A stretch of 64,000 bases of DNA from an uncultured Eubacteriales bacterium (GCA_900549405.1 URNZ01000001.1:40532-104531), one strand, 5' to 3'; shown: positions 31,079 to 40,403, counted from the first letter of the stretch. Made by a program: numbers and translations. Notes: generated by a model not told the origin, from the sequence alone.

Positions 31079-32932
31079 TTATTTCGCCTTCAGCATCCGT
31101 CCGGCGTTCAGGATGGCGATGACGGATACGCCTACGTCGGCGAAGACGGCCATCCACATGTTGGCGCGGCCAATGGCGGACAGGAACAGCACCAGGAACT
31201 TCACCGCCAGGGCGAACCAGATGTTCTGGTGGACGATGGTCAGGGTCTTTCGGGCGATGCGCACCGCCACGGGCAGCTTGGACAGGTCGTCGTCCATCAG
31301 GACCACGTCCGCCGCCTCGATGGCCGCGTCAGAGCCCATGGCGCCCATGGCCACGCCGATGTCCGCCCGGGACAGCACGGGGGCGTCGTTGATGCCGTCG
31401 CCCACAAAGACCAGCTGCTCCCCGGGGCGCTTCTCCTTCAGCAGGCGCTCCACCCAGTCCACCTTGTCCCCGGGCAGCAGCCCGGCATGGACCTGGTCCA
31501 GGCCCAACTGCTGGCCCACGGACTGGGCCACGGCGGGGTCGTCGCCGGTGAGCATCACCGTCTGGCGCACCCCGGCCTCCTTCAGGGCCTTCAGGGCGGG
31601 GGCGGCGCTGTCTTTGATCTGGTCGGCCACCACCAGGTAACCGGCATAGGACCCGTCCACCGCCACGTGGACCACGGTGCCCACGGGCTTCTCCCCCTGG
31701 GGTCTGGCGATGTGATTGGCATCCATCCACTTCCCGTTGCCCGCCAGCACGGTGCGGCCATCCACCATGGCCTTCACTCCGTGGCCCGCGATCTCAGAGC
31801 CATCGGTCACCCGGCTCTGGTCGGGGGCGGGCTGACAGGCGGCCTGGATGGACAGGGAGATGGGGTGGCTGCTGAAATGCTCGGCCAGGGCGGCCCACTC
31901 CAGCAGCTCCCGCTCCGAGCAGTTCACCGGCTTGGTCTGGGTGACGGCGAAGGAGCCCCGGGTCAGGGTGCCCGTCTTGTCCATCACCACCACACCCGTC
32001 TTGGCCAGGGCCTCCAGATAGTTGCCGCCCTTTACCAGCACGCCCACCCGGGACGCGCCGCCGATGCCGCCGAAGAAGCTGAGGGGCACGGAGATGACCA
32101 GGGCGCAGGGGCAGGACACCACCAGGAAGATCAGCGCCCGCTGCACCCACATGGAGAAGGGCCCAAAGCCCAGCACGGGGGGCAGGATAGCCAGGGCCAG
32201 GGCGGCAAAAACCACCGCCGGGGTATAGTACCGGGCAAAGCGGGTGATAAAGTTCTCCGCCTTGGCCTTTTTGGCGGAGGAGTTCTCCACCAGGTCCAGG
32301 ATCTTGGCCACGGTGGACTCGCCATAGGGCTTGCTGACTTTGACCCGCAGCACGCCGGTCTGGTTGATGCAGCCGCTGATGACCTCCTGGCCGGGGGACA
32401 CCTGGCGGGGCAGAGACTCGCCGGTGAGGGCCGCCGTGTCCAGGGCGGAGGTGCCCTCCTCCACGGTGCCGTCCAGGGGGACCCGCTCGCCGGGCTTGAT
32501 GACGATGGTATCGCCCACGGCCACCTCCTCCGGGTCCACCTGGACCAGCTCCCCCTCCCGCTCCACGTTGGCATAGTCGGGGCGGATGTCCATCAGGTCA
32601 GAGATGGACTGGCGGCTGCGGGAGACGGCCACGCTCTGGAACAGCTCCCCCACCTGGTAAAACAGCATGACGGCCACGGCCTCGGAATACTCCCCGCAGC
32701 CAAAAGCGCCCACGGTGGCCACCGCCATGAGGAAATTCTCGTCAAACACCTGGCCGTTGCTGATGTTCCGCACGGCCCGCCACAGCACATCCCAGCCGAT
32801 GACGGCATAGGGGATGAGGAACAGCGCCAGGCCCAACCAGCCCCGGTGCTCCGCCCCGATGACGAGCAGCAACACATAGAGCACCGCGCTGACGATGATG
32901 CGGCGCAGGGTCTTTTTTTGCTTTCTTGTCAT
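31079..32932 (-). CDS. Heavy-metal-translocating P1B-type ATPase (Cd/Zn/Pb class)
   Basis: A 617-residue metal efflux ATPase. It has the metal-site CPC motif (Cys274, Cys276 in VVSCPCALVIS), the phosphorylated Asp318 in DKTGT, the TGES actuator loop at 170-173 and the hinge GDGINDAPVLSRADIG. MLFYQVGELFQSVAVSRSR is typical of CadA/ZntA-like Zn/Cd/Pb pumps. There is no N-terminal HMA domain; instead a separate HMA gene lies just upstream. With the ArsR/CadC regulator further upstream this forms a metal-resistance operon. Confidence 0.93.
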   Translation of the reverse strand: MTRKQKKTLRRIIVSAVLYVLLLVIGAEHRGWLGLALFLIPYAVIGWDVLWRAVRNISNGQVFDENFLMAVATVGAFGCGEYSEAVAVMLFYQVGELFQSVAVSRSRQSISDLMDIRPDYANVEREGELVQVDPEEVAVGDTIVIKPGERVPLDGTVEEGTSALDTAALTGESLPRQVSPGQEVISGCINQTGVLRVKVSKPYGESTVAKILDLVENSSAKKAKAENFITRFARYYTPAVVFAALALAILPPVLGFGPFSMWVQRALIFLVVSCPCALVISVPLSFFGGIGGASRVGVLVKGGNYLEALAKTGVVVMDKTGTLTRGSFAVTQTKPVNCSERELLEWAALAEHFSSHPISLSIQAACQPAPDQSRVTDGSEIAGHGVKAMVDGRTVLAGNGKWMDANHIARPQGEKPVGTVVHVAVDGSYAGYLVVADQIKDSAAPALKALKEAGVRQTVMLTGDDPAVAQSVGQQLGLDQVHAGLLPGDKVDWVERLLKEKRPGEQLVFVGDGINDAPVLSRADIGVAMGAMGSDAAIEAADVVLMDDDLSKLPVAVRIARKTLTIVHQNIWFALAVKFLVLFLSAIGRANMWMAVFADVGVSVIAILNAGRMLKAK

Positions 32933-32963
32933 TGTGTCTCTCCCTCCTCTGGAAGACCAGAGG

Positions 32964-33185
32964 TCACTTCACCACGACCTCGCAGTCGGGCTCCACCTTT
33001 TTGCAGACCTTTACGGCCTGCTTGACGATCTCGTCAAACTTGTCGTCCTCGGCGTCGATGGTCATCTTCTGGGACAGAAAGCTGACGGAGGCGTCGTTCA
33101 CGCCGTCCAGCTTTTTAATGGCGGCCTCCATCTTGGCGGCGCAGTTGGCACAGTCCAGGTCGATCAGCTTAAAGGTCTTTTTCAT
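32964..33185 (-). CDS. Free-standing HMA metallochaperone
   Basis: A 73-residue heavy-metal-associated domain: MKKTFKLIDLDCANCAAKME with the metal site Cys12/Cys15 in DCANC. The DCANC form (Asp before the first Cys) is typical of Zn/Cd-type HMA domains rather than the MxCxxC of copper chaperones. It likely replaces the missing N-terminal domain of the pump encoded 31 bases downstream. Good AAGGAGTG site. Confidence 0.93.
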   Translation of the reverse strand: MKKTFKLIDLDCANCAAKMEAAIKKLDGVNDASVSFLSQKMTIDAEDDKFDEIVKQAVKVCKKVEPDCEVVVK

Positions 33186-33254
33186 GGGAAAGCACTCCTT
33201 TTTGTCATCTCTTTATTTTGGTTTGCCTATTTTCTTCTGCCACCCGGCAGGGGT

Positions 33255-33614
33255 TTACTCCATGATGTGCTCCATGCCCTGAGACAGGATGCGGATCACG
33301 TGCTCGTCCGCCAGGGAATAGAACACGGTCTTGCCCTCCTTGCGGAACTTCACCAGCTTGCTGGTCTTCAGCACCCGCAGCTGGTGGGACACGGCGCTCT
33401 GGCTCACCTCCAGCAGCTTGGCGATGTCGCACACGCACAGCTCTGCCTCCAGCAGGGCGTACAGGATTTTCACCCGGGTGCTGTCCCCGAATATCTTGAA
33501 CAGCTCCGCCAGGTCATACAGCACCTCGTCCTCCGGCAGCAGGCTTTTCACCTGCATCAGGGTGTCGGCGTGGATGATGGCCTCCTCGCAGCAGGGGGTA
33601 TCCCGCTTCTCCAT
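33255..33614 (-). CDS. ArsR/SmtB-family metal-sensing repressor (CadC-like)
   Basis: A 119-residue winged-helix repressor. ELCVCDIAKLLEVSQSAVSHQLR contains the alpha3N-type CVC metal motif, and the N-terminal Cys pair (RDTPCCEE) fits the CadC-type Cd/Pb site. The C-terminal DEHVIRILSQGMEHIME keeps the Asp/His...His/Glu ligands of the alpha5 zinc site. Metal binding should release it from DNA and switch on the pump genes downstream. The palindrome 25 bases before its start is the likely operator. Confidence 0.92.
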   Translation of the reverse strand: MEKRDTPCCEEAIIHADTLMQVKSLLPEDEVLYDLAELFKIFGDSTRVKILYALLEAELCVCDIAKLLEVSQSAVSHQLRVLKTSKLVKFRKEGKTVFYSLADEHVIRILSQGMEHIME

Positions 33615-33639
33615 GAACGCACCTCGCTTTCTTTTCGAT

Positions 33640-33659
33640 ATATGAACATGTATTCATAT
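33640..33659. promoter_or_regulatory. ArsR/SmtB operator palindrome
   Basis: ATATGAA and TTCATAT separated by 6 bases (CATGTA), in the promoter region of the metal-resistance operon. It matches the TGAA-N-TTCA core of ArsR/SmtB operators. Confidence 0.7.
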
Positions 33660-33799
33660 GTTAGTTGTAATATACTCCTTATCAGGATCTTTGTCAAGAG
33701 GGTTTTCACAGGTATAGCTTTTTTTCTTCATCCCTGCTATAATAGGGCGCAAGCGTTGATACGACACGGAACGATACCTCTTATCTGGAGATGACTGTG

Positions 33800-34345
33800 A
33801 TGGAACACAACAAAGAATTTTTAGATCTGCTGCTGGACCGGCGCAGCTGCCGGGCCTTTCGGCCTGACGCCCTGGACCGCCCCACTTTGGCCGCCATTGT
33901 AGAGACGGGCCGCTATGCCCCCAGCGCCATGGACACGCAGCAAAACCACTTCTATATCATCACCGACCAGAAGCTGCTGAAGCAGCTGAGCGAACTGGTC
34001 AGCCGCAAGCTGGAGCATCTTGCGGACCGGGACTTCCGCTATGGGGCCCCCGCCCTGGTGCTGGTGACCAACCGGAAGGACCACGCCATGGCCCCCCAGG
34101 ACGCCGCCTGCGCCATGGAGAACATGATGCTGGCCGCCTATTCCATGGGCGTCGGCTCCTGCTGGCTCAATCAGCCCTTCCACCTTCAGGACGACCCCGA
34201 TCTGCGCGCCCTCCTGGCCCCCCTGGGCGTAACAGAGAAGGACCTGCTGTGCTGCGCCCTGGCCCTGGGACTGCCCCAGGGGGAGCTGCCCCGCTCCCGC
34301 CCGGAGCGCACAGGCAATCTGATCACCTGGGTGGACGGAGTGTAA
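33800..34345 (+). CDS. Nitroreductase-family protein
   Basis: A 181-residue FMN-dependent nitroreductase-fold enzyme: LLLDRRSCRAFRPDALDRPT, ETGRYAPSAMDTQQNHFYII, ENMMLAAYSMGVGSCW. Members reduce nitro compounds, quinones or flavins with NAD(P)H. I chose the ATG at 33800, which is 9 bases from GGAG; an ATG at 33791 overlaps that site. Single gene, diverging from the metal-resistance operon. Substrate unknown. Confidence 0.88.
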   Translation: MEHNKEFLDLLLDRRSCRAFRPDALDRPTLAAIVETGRYAPSAMDTQQNHFYIITDQKLLKQLSELVSRKLEHLADRDFRYGAPALVLVTNRKDHAMAPQDAACAMENMMLAAYSMGVGSCWLNQPFHLQDDPDLRALLAPLGVTEKDLLCCALALGLPQGELPRSRPERTGNLITWVDGV

Positions 34346-34452
34346 AAAGTTTTTTCTGATTTTGGGAACCTTTTTCTCCGGGTTTCGTCCAACCATGGCG
34401 TAACACAAAAAATACGCTGAATTTCAGCCCGAACAAAAGGAGAACCTAAGTT

Positions 34453-35451
34453 ATGAAACGACGCACCCTCTCTCTGGTCCTGGCCTGCGCCCTGTCTGTG
34501 GCTCTGCTGTCCGCCTGCGGCAGCAAGGGGAACGACAGTTCCGTCTCCGGCTCCGCCAGCGGCAGTCTGCTGCCCGGCGGCTCCTCCTCTGTGTCTGCGG
34601 ACATCTCCCATCCGGACGGCTCCGCCCCCGACCAGTCTGAGCCTGACGCCTCCGCCCCCGACGGCTCTCAGCCCGATGCCGTTCAGGAGCCCAGCGCCAC
34701 CGCCTCTCTGTCCCTGAACAAGAACAGCTTCACCCTGTCCAAGGCGGGGGCGACTTATCGCCTGAAATACACCCTCTCCCCCGAGGGCGGCAAGGTGACC
34801 TTCTCCTCCAGCGACGAGAAGGTGGCCACGGTCAACGGCAAGGGCACCGTCACCGCCGTGGCCCCCGGCTCCGCCGTGATCACCGTGACCAGCGGCAAGC
34901 TGACCGCCCAGTGCACCGTGAAGTGCAGCTGGACCGCGTCCAAGCCTGCGGAATCCAAGCCTGCTGAGAGCAAGCCCGCCGAGAGCGCCAAGCCCTCCGC
35001 CCCCAGCCAGAGCACCCAGGACAAGCTGCCCGCTCAGGAGGAGAAGGCGGTGGATCTGGCCGCCTTCTTCACCAAGATCGAAAAGGACTATGACATGTCC
35101 TCCATGGAGGCCGCCGACGGCGAGCTCATCGAAAACTGCTACCCCGGCCTGTCCGCCATCCAGACCCAGCAGCTGGCCGTTTATATGTGCATGATGAACC
35201 CCTCTCCCAACGGAGACGTGGTGCTGGTCCAGGTGAAGGACAGCAAGGACGTGGACGCAGTGAAGGCCATTCTTCAGGCACGCATCCAGTACATGGTGGG
35301 CGACGGCAACGGCCCCGGCGGCGCCTGGTATCCCGAGCCCACCGACATGTGGGAGAACAACTCCCGCATCGTCACCCACGGCAACTATGTCATGATGGTG
35401 GCCGACTTCGAGTGCGACAACATCGTGAACGCATTCAACGCCCTGTTTTGA
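34453..35451 (+). CDS. Lipoprotein with Ig-like (Big_2) domain and DUF4358
   Basis: A 332-residue surface lipoprotein. The signal peptide ends in LLSACGS, followed by a long Ser/Gly/Asp/Pro linker to about residue 80. A Big_2-type domain (SLNKNSFTLSKAGATYRLKY, then VTFSSSDEKVATVNGKGTVT) is followed by a linker with repeated PAESK units (residues about 161-175). A DUF4358 domain forms the C-terminal third. DUF4358 lipoproteins commonly sit beside MBOAT and DHHW genes, as here. The role is probably outside the membrane in envelope polymer modification. RBS AAAGGAG. Confidence 0.82.
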   Translation: MKRRTLSLVLACALSVALLSACGSKGNDSSVSGSASGSLLPGGSSSVSADISHPDGSAPDQSEPDASAPDGSQPDAVQEPSATASLSLNKNSFTLSKAGATYRLKYTLSPEGGKVTFSSSDEKVATVNGKGTVTAVAPGSAVITVTSGKLTAQCTVKCSWTASKPAESKPAESKPAESAKPSAPSQSTQDKLPAQEEKAVDLAAFFTKIEKDYDMSSMEAADGELIENCYPGLSAIQTQQLAVYMCMMNPSPNGDVVLVQVKDSKDVDAVKAILQARIQYMVGDGNGPGGAWYPEPTDMWENNSRIVTHGNYVMMVADFECDNIVNAFNALF

Positions 35452-35527
35452 GCCGGACCCAAATTTAACAAATAGACAGAACGGCGGACGAAGAGACCCT
35501 CGTCCGCCGTTCTCGTGAGGAGCGCTT

Positions 35528-36931
35528 ATGGTTTTTTCAACTCCCATTTTCCTGTTTTATTTTCTCGCACTGACTCTGCTGATCTACTATCTGGTCCCCA
35601 GGCGTCTGCGCAATCCGGTGCTGCTGTGCGCCTCCCTGCTGTTCTACTTCTGGGGCGAGCGGGTCTACACCGTCATTATGCTGCTGTCCACTGCCATCGA
35701 CTATACCCACGGGATGCTGGTGGAGCGGTGCAAGGCCCGGGGCAACGACCGGGGGGCCCGGATGGCGGTGGCCTCGTCCATGGTCTTTAACCTGGGGCTG
35801 CTGTTCTTCTTCAAGTACTGGGACTTTCTGGCCGGGTCGCTCCAGGCCGTGGGCCTGGGATTTATGCCTGTGCTGAACATCCATCTGCCCATCGGCATCT
35901 CCTTTTACACCTTCCAGACCATGAGCTATACCATCGACGTATACCGCGGAGATGCCCGGGCCCAGCACTCCATCATCAACTTCGGCACCTTTGTCACCCT
36001 GTTTCCCCAGCTCATCGCCGGTCCCATTCTGAAATACAAGGACCTGGGGGACCAGATCGACCAGCGGGACTGCACGGCGGAGAAGTTCGCCTCCGGCGTG
36101 CAGATCTTCATGGTGGGCATGGGGAAAAAGGTCCTGCTGGCCAACAACGTGGGGCTGCTGTGGGAGCGGTATAAGGCCCTCCCCCTGGACCAGCTCACGG
36201 TGGCCGGGGCCTGGCTGGGCGTCATCGCCTTCACGTTCCAAATTTACTTCGACTTCTCCGGCTATTCCGATATGGCCACCGGCCTTGGCCGGATGCTGGG
36301 CTTTGAGTTTGCCCCTAACTTCCGCTATCCCTATATCTCCCGCAGCATCACCGAGTTCTGGCGGCGGTGGCACATCTCCCTGTCCTCCTGGTTCCGGGAG
36401 TATCTCTACATCCCCCTGGGGGGCAACCGGTGCAGCAAGCCCCGGTGGATGCTGAATCTGTTTCTGGTCTGGGCGGCCACCGGCATCTGGCACGGGGCCA
36501 GCTGGAACTATCTGTTGTGGGGCCTTTATTTCTTCGCCCTGCTCATGCTGGAAAAGCTGTTCCTGCTGCCCCGGTTGGAGAAGGCCCCCCGGGCCCTTCA
36601 GCATGTCTACACCCTGTTTCTGGTGGTGGTCAGCTGGGCCATCTTCGCCATCGAGGACTTTGCTCAGCTGCGGGGCTATTTGGCGGTGATGTTCGGTGTG
36701 GGGGGCGTGCCCCTGGCCGACGGAGCCTTTGGCTATTATCTGCACAGCTATCTCCCCGTGCTGTGCGCCGCCGTCCTGGCCTCCACCCCCCTGGGCGTGT
36801 CCCTGTTTCAAAAGCTGGGGAGCCGGACCCGCCAGATCCTGTGCGCTCTGCTGGTGCTGGCCGGGCTGGTCCTCTGCACCGCCTATCTGGTGGACGGGAC
36901 CTATAACCCCTTCCTCTATTTCCGCTTTTAA
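35528..36931 (+). CDS. MBOAT-family O-acyltransferase
   Basis: A 467-residue multi-span membrane protein related to AlgI and DltB. Landmarks are PIGISFYTFQTMSYTIDVYR near residue 120, FPQLIAGPILKY, YISRSITEFWRRWHISLSSW, and ATGIWHGASWNYLLWGLYF, which includes the MBOAT catalytic His. It would pass acyl groups (usually acetyl) across the membrane to an extracellular polymer. RBS GTGAGGAG. The DHHW gene follows 11 bases later. Confidence 0.94.
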   Translation: MVFSTPIFLFYFLALTLLIYYLVPRRLRNPVLLCASLLFYFWGERVYTVIMLLSTAIDYTHGMLVERCKARGNDRGARMAVASSMVFNLGLLFFFKYWDFLAGSLQAVGLGFMPVLNIHLPIGISFYTFQTMSYTIDVYRGDARAQHSIINFGTFVTLFPQLIAGPILKYKDLGDQIDQRDCTAEKFASGVQIFMVGMGKKVLLANNVGLLWERYKALPLDQLTVAGAWLGVIAFTFQIYFDFSGYSDMATGLGRMLGFEFAPNFRYPYISRSITEFWRRWHISLSSWFREYLYIPLGGNRCSKPRWMLNLFLVWAATGIWHGASWNYLLWGLYFFALLMLEKLFLLPRLEKAPRALQHVYTLFLVVVSWAIFAIEDFAQLRGYLAVMFGVGGVPLADGAFGYYLHSYLPVLCAAVLASTPLGVSLFQKLGSRTRQILCALLVLAGLVLCTAYLVDGTYNPFLYFRF

Positions 36932-36942
36932 AGGAGGCCGCC

Positions 36943-38061
36943 ATGAACAAAAAATTCTCTGTTTTTCTCTCCGCCCTGTTCTGCTGCTTTCTGGGGGGCA
37001 TGGCCCTGGTCAGTCTGATCTTGCCCAAGCAGACCTTCTCCCCCATGGAGAACCGCTATCTGCAAAAGGCCCCCGCCCTCACCCCGGAGCGGGTGATGAA
37101 CGGCAGCTTTATGACCGACGCGGAGAATTACGTCTCCGACCACATCGCCGGGCGGGACCTGTGGGTGGCCATGAAGGCCTGGAACGAGCGTCTGTCCGGC
37201 AAGCAGGAGAACAACGGGGTCTATTTCGGCAAACAGGACACCCTCATCAACCGGGTGGACCAGCCGGACATGGACCAGTTGGAGCAGAACCTGTCCTATG
37301 TGGACGATCTGACTGCCAACCTGTCCGTCCCGGTGTACTTCGGCCTCATCCCCTCCTCCGCCGCCATCTGGGCTGACCGTCTGCCCGACGGGGCCCCCAC
37401 CGCCGACGAGAAGGGCATCATTGACCGGCTGTCCTATGAGACCGGCGCCCAGTCTGTGGACCTGTACGCCGCCCTGGACGCCCACAAGTCGGAGGACATC
37501 TACTACCGCACCGACCACCACTGGACCAGCCTGGGGGCCTATTACGGGGCCAACGCCCTGCTGTCCGCCATGGACTTAGCGCCCCTGGATTTGGGCGACT
37601 ATGCCAAGACCACGGTGAGTGACAGCTTCTATGGCACCACGTTCTCCACCTCCGGCGTGCGGTGGGTGCGCCCGGACCAGATCGACACCTATGTCCCCGA
37701 GGACGGCGTCACCGTCACCAGCTATCCCGACGGCACCCCCCAGCCCGGCTCACTGTACGTCCCTTCCCACCTGGAGGAGAAGGACAAATACTCCTTCTTC
37801 CTGGGCGGCAACCAGCCCCTGTGCGTCATCCAGACCCAGCAGAAGGACGCCCCCAAGGTGCTCCTGGTCCGGGACTCCTATTCCGACAGCCTGGCCCCCT
37901 TCCTCACGGAGCGCTTTTCCGAAATTCACCTGTTCGACCTGCGCTATAACCTGACCAGCGTCAAGTCCTATGTGGAAGAGCACGACATCGACGCGGTGGT
38001 GGTGCTCTACTCCTTCTCCAACTTCGTCACGGGAACGAATCTGTTCGCGTTGGGACGATAA
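36943..38061 (+). CDS. DHHW-family protein (AlgX/AlgJ-like acetylation partner)
   Basis: A 372-residue protein with an N-terminal membrane anchor (FLSALFCCFLGGMALVSLIL) and an extracellular SGNH-like domain. It starts ENRYLQKAPALTPERVMNGSF, and YYRTDHHWTSLGAYYGA holds the DHHW motif with the Asp/His catalytic pair; the nucleophile is likely Ser in LLVRDSYSDS. Such proteins take the acetyl group from the MBOAT partner and place it on a cell-surface polysaccharide. RBS AAAGGAGG. Terminator directly downstream. Confidence 0.92.
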   Translation: MNKKFSVFLSALFCCFLGGMALVSLILPKQTFSPMENRYLQKAPALTPERVMNGSFMTDAENYVSDHIAGRDLWVAMKAWNERLSGKQENNGVYFGKQDTLINRVDQPDMDQLEQNLSYVDDLTANLSVPVYFGLIPSSAAIWADRLPDGAPTADEKGIIDRLSYETGAQSVDLYAALDAHKSEDIYYRTDHHWTSLGAYYGANALLSAMDLAPLDLGDYAKTTVSDSFYGTTFSTSGVRWVRPDQIDTYVPEDGVTVTSYPDGTPQPGSLYVPSHLEEKDKYSFFLGGNQPLCVIQTQQKDAPKVLLVRDSYSDSLAPFLTERFSEIHLFDLRYNLTSVKSYVEEHDIDAVVVLYSFSNFVTGTNLFALGR

Positions 38062-38065
38062 TTAC

Positions 38066-38106
38066 AAAAAACCGGAATCTTTGCGTTGCAAAGATTCCGG
38101 TTTTTT
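38066..38106. terminator. Terminator after the acylation cassette
   Basis: ACCGGAATCTTTGC pairs with GCAAAGATTCCGGT, with AAAAA to the left and TTTTT to the right. It serves the convergent DUF308 gene as well. Confidence 0.9.
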
Positions 38107-38119
38107 GTGCGCAGAAAAT

Positions 38120-38662
38120 TCAAATATCTTTAAACGCCCGGCTCAGTCTCCAGATGATGACCAGATCGGTCACGCCGTCGAAGATGAGGGACGCGCCCAC
38201 TAGGCCCATCAGGGCGGCAAAGGTGCCGAAGGGGTTGACCACCACCAGCACGCCCAGGGCCAGCGTCAGGACAGCCAGGAGCAGGTCCACCCACCAGCGG
38301 CTGTAGCCCTGACCCATCAGGGCCAGCGCCCCCTGAAGGTCCACGACGCCGTGGAAGATGAGCACCGCGCCGAAAATATACTGCACCAGCTGCACCACCG
38401 AGGCGGGGCTGGTCATCAGCCAGGCCCCCAGGGCGAACAGGACTACCCCGGGCAGCACGAACAGGGCGGGCACGCCCTCCCGCCGCCGGGCCAGCCAGCC
38501 CACGAAATAGATGATCCCGGTGACGGCGATGGCCGCCCCCAGCAGCATACACAAAAAGGATACCGACTGCCCCGGCCAAAAGGCCAGGAACAGCCCCAGG
38601 AGAATGGTCACCGCGGCGGCGGCGATGCTGCTGCGCCGCTGTTGATTCAGGATAGAGTTCAT
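38120..38662 (-). CDS. DUF308 (HdeD-like) membrane protein
   Basis: A 180-residue protein built almost entirely of membrane spans in three repeated pairs: LLGLFLAFWPGQSVSFLCML, LPGVVLFALGAWLMTSPAS, LLLAVLTLALGVLVVVNPFG. The repeated turn (FWPG, MTSP, VNPF) is typical of DUF308/HdeD proteins. E. coli HdeD is tied to acid resistance at high density; the role here is unknown. The start is either ATG 38662 or GTG 38671. Confidence 0.82.
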   Translation of the reverse strand: MNSILNQQRRSSIAAAAVTILLGLFLAFWPGQSVSFLCMLLGAAIAVTGIIYFVGWLARRREGVPALFVLPGVVLFALGAWLMTSPASVVQLVQYIFGAVLIFHGVVDLQGALALMGQGYSRWWVDLLLAVLTLALGVLVVVNPFGTFAALMGLVGASLIFDGVTDLVIIWRLSRAFKDI

Positions 38663-38693
38663 ACTTGCCACCAGCTTTCTTGTTGTGTTCCCC

Positions 38694-39425
38694 TCACAGG
38701 GGCTTGACCTTGATTTGGTCTAATATCTGCCCGATGGGCCCGTGGAGCACCAGGTCGGCTTCCCTGTCCCGGGGGGTCTCGCTCTTGTTGATGAGTACCA
38801 GACGGCTGCCCCGGTAGTAGTTGATGAGTCCCGCCGCCGGATACACCGCCAGAGAGGTGCCGCCCACGATAAGCAGGTCCGCCTTTCGGATGTCATTCAC
38901 CGCCCCCTCAATGACGTCGCTGTCCAGCTGCTCCTCATACAACACCACGTCGGGCTTGACCACGCCGCCGCAGTCGCATTTGGGCACGCCGGTGCCGGAG
39001 AGCACCCACTGGGCGGAGTAGCTCTTGCCGCAGCGCGTGCAGTAATTCCGGTGGACGCTGCCGTGGAGCTCCCACACCCGTTTGGACCCGGCCAGCTGGT
39101 GCAGCCCGTCGATGTTCTGAGTCACGATGCTGCGCAGCCGCCCCGCTGCCTCCAGCTGGGCCAGCTTTCGGTGGGCCGCGTTGGGTTGGGCGGTGAGACA
39201 GAGCATCTTATCCCGGTAAAAGCGGTAAAACTCCTCCGTCTTCCCCTTGAAAAAGGTATGGCTCAAGATCTCCTCCGGCGGATAGGCATACTTCTGGTTA
39301 TAAAGCCCATCCACGCTGCGGAAATCCGGGATACCCGACTCGGTGCTCACGCCTGCGCCACCGAAGAAGACGATGGCCCGGCTCTCGTCGATCCAGCGCT
39401 GCAAGGTCTGCACATCTGCTTCCAT
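38694..39425 (-). CDS. cobB: Sirtuin-type NAD-dependent protein deacylase
   Basis: A 243-residue Sir2-family enzyme that removes acyl groups from lysines using NAD+. It has the NAD motif GGAGVSTESGIPDFRS (from residue 22), TQNIDGLHQ, the catalytic His121 in ELHGS, and a structural zinc site with Cys129, Cys132, Cys150 and Cys152. The usual Tyr/Arg pair for desuccinylation is not evident in the region I checked, so deacetylase is the simplest call. It probably shares a transcript with the DUF308 gene downstream. Confidence 0.95.
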   Translation of the reverse strand: MEADVQTLQRWIDESRAIVFFGGAGVSTESGIPDFRSVDGLYNQKYAYPPEEILSHTFFKGKTEEFYRFYRDKMLCLTAQPNAAHRKLAQLEAAGRLRSIVTQNIDGLHQLAGSKRVWELHGSVHRNYCTRCGKSYSAQWVLSGTGVPKCDCGGVVKPDVVLYEEQLDSDVIEGAVNDIRKADLLIVGGTSLAVYPAAGLINYYRGSRLVLINKSETPRDREADLVLHGPIGQILDQIKVKPL

Positions 39426-39485
39426 AAAACGCCCTCCCTTTGTTTTTTCTATTGTATCACAATACCTTCAAGCAATCCAGCTGCA

Positions 39486-40403
39486 TCATTGCAGCAGCCA
39501 CGTGGCCGGGATGGACAGCAGGGGGATGGTCACGGCGGACAGGGCGGTTGTGACCACGAACAGCTCGGTGGCGTAGCGGGCGTCCCCGTCATACCGCTGG
39601 GCGAACAGGATGGTGGCCGCCGCCATGGGGCAGGCAGTGCCCACAAAGATGGTGAAGGCCATGGTGAACTCCAGGTGCAGCGGCCACAGGATCAGCAGCC
39701 CCATCAGGGGATAGGCCACCAGCCGGGTCAGGGTGAGCAAATACAGCCGCTTGTTTTTCAGACTGTGGCGGATGTCCCCCTGGGCCAGGGAGATGCCCGC
39801 GATCATCATGGCCAGGGGCGTGTTCATGTTGCCGATGAGGGTGATGGGGGACAGCAGCACCTCCGGCAGGCGGACGCGGGCCACAAAACAGAGGACGCCC
39901 AGCAGGATGCCGATGACCGAGGGGTTGAATATCTTCTTCCAGCCCCCGCCCGTCTCCCCCTTCCGGTCCATGATGGACAGACCGTGGGTCCAGAACAGCA
40001 CATTGAACACGGTGAGATAGGCCGTCATGTAGAAAACGCCCCGGCTGCCTAAAATTCCGTCCACCAAAGGGATGCCGATGAAGCCGCAGTTGGAGTAGAT
40101 GGCCGCCATCTTCTCCACCCGGCCCCGGTCATCCCGGCCGGGGAAGAGAAATTTCGCCGCGAAAATACCCACCGCCGAGATGAGCAGCGACGCCCCCGCC
40201 ACCTCCAGCAGGCCGTAAAACAGCTCCAGGTCAAAGTCCGTCTGATAGGACTGAAACAGCAGCAGCGGGGCCACCACCGTGAGCAGCAGGTCAGACAGCT
40301 TTTTGCTGGCCGTCTCGTCTATGATGCCCAGCTTATACACCGCCACCCCTACCAGCAGGATCACCAGCATCTCGCAGATGCGCTCGGCCACAATTCCAAA
40401 CAT
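39486..40403 (-). CDS. AEC-family (auxin efflux carrier-like) transporter
   Basis: A roughly 305-residue membrane carrier of about ten spans, with the AEC pattern: ILLVGVAVYKLGIIDETASK, IYSNCGFIGIPLVDGILGS, GTACPMAAATILFAQRYDGD. AEC proteins include malate/malonate and other organic-acid carriers. The start at 40403 follows AGGAAAGAGACGGAG; 40427 is the other choice. It follows a D-2-hydroxyacid dehydrogenase and a second AEC gene on the same strand, so it probably moves the organic acids of that pathway. Confidence 0.88.
   Translation of the reverse strand: MFGIVAERICEMLVILLVGVAVYKLGIIDETASKKLSDLLLTVVAPLLLFQSYQTDFDLELFYGLLEVAGASLLISAVGIFAAKFLFPGRDDRGRVEKMAAIYSNCGFIGIPLVDGILGSRGVFYMTAYLTVFNVLFWTHGLSIMDRKGETGGGWKKIFNPSVIGILLGVLCFVARVRLPEVLLSPITLIGNMNTPLAMMIAGISLAQGDIRHSLKNKRLYLLTLTRLVAYPLMGLLILWPLHLEFTMAFTIFVGTACPMAAATILFAQRYDGDARYATELFVVTTALSAVTIPLLSIPATWLLQ

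Noticed and set aside
31079..33185. Copper-transporting ATPase with CopZ-type chaperone
   Set aside because: The HMA protein has DCANC rather than MxCxxC, and the regulator has CadC/SmtB-type sites, which favour Zn/Cd/Pb.
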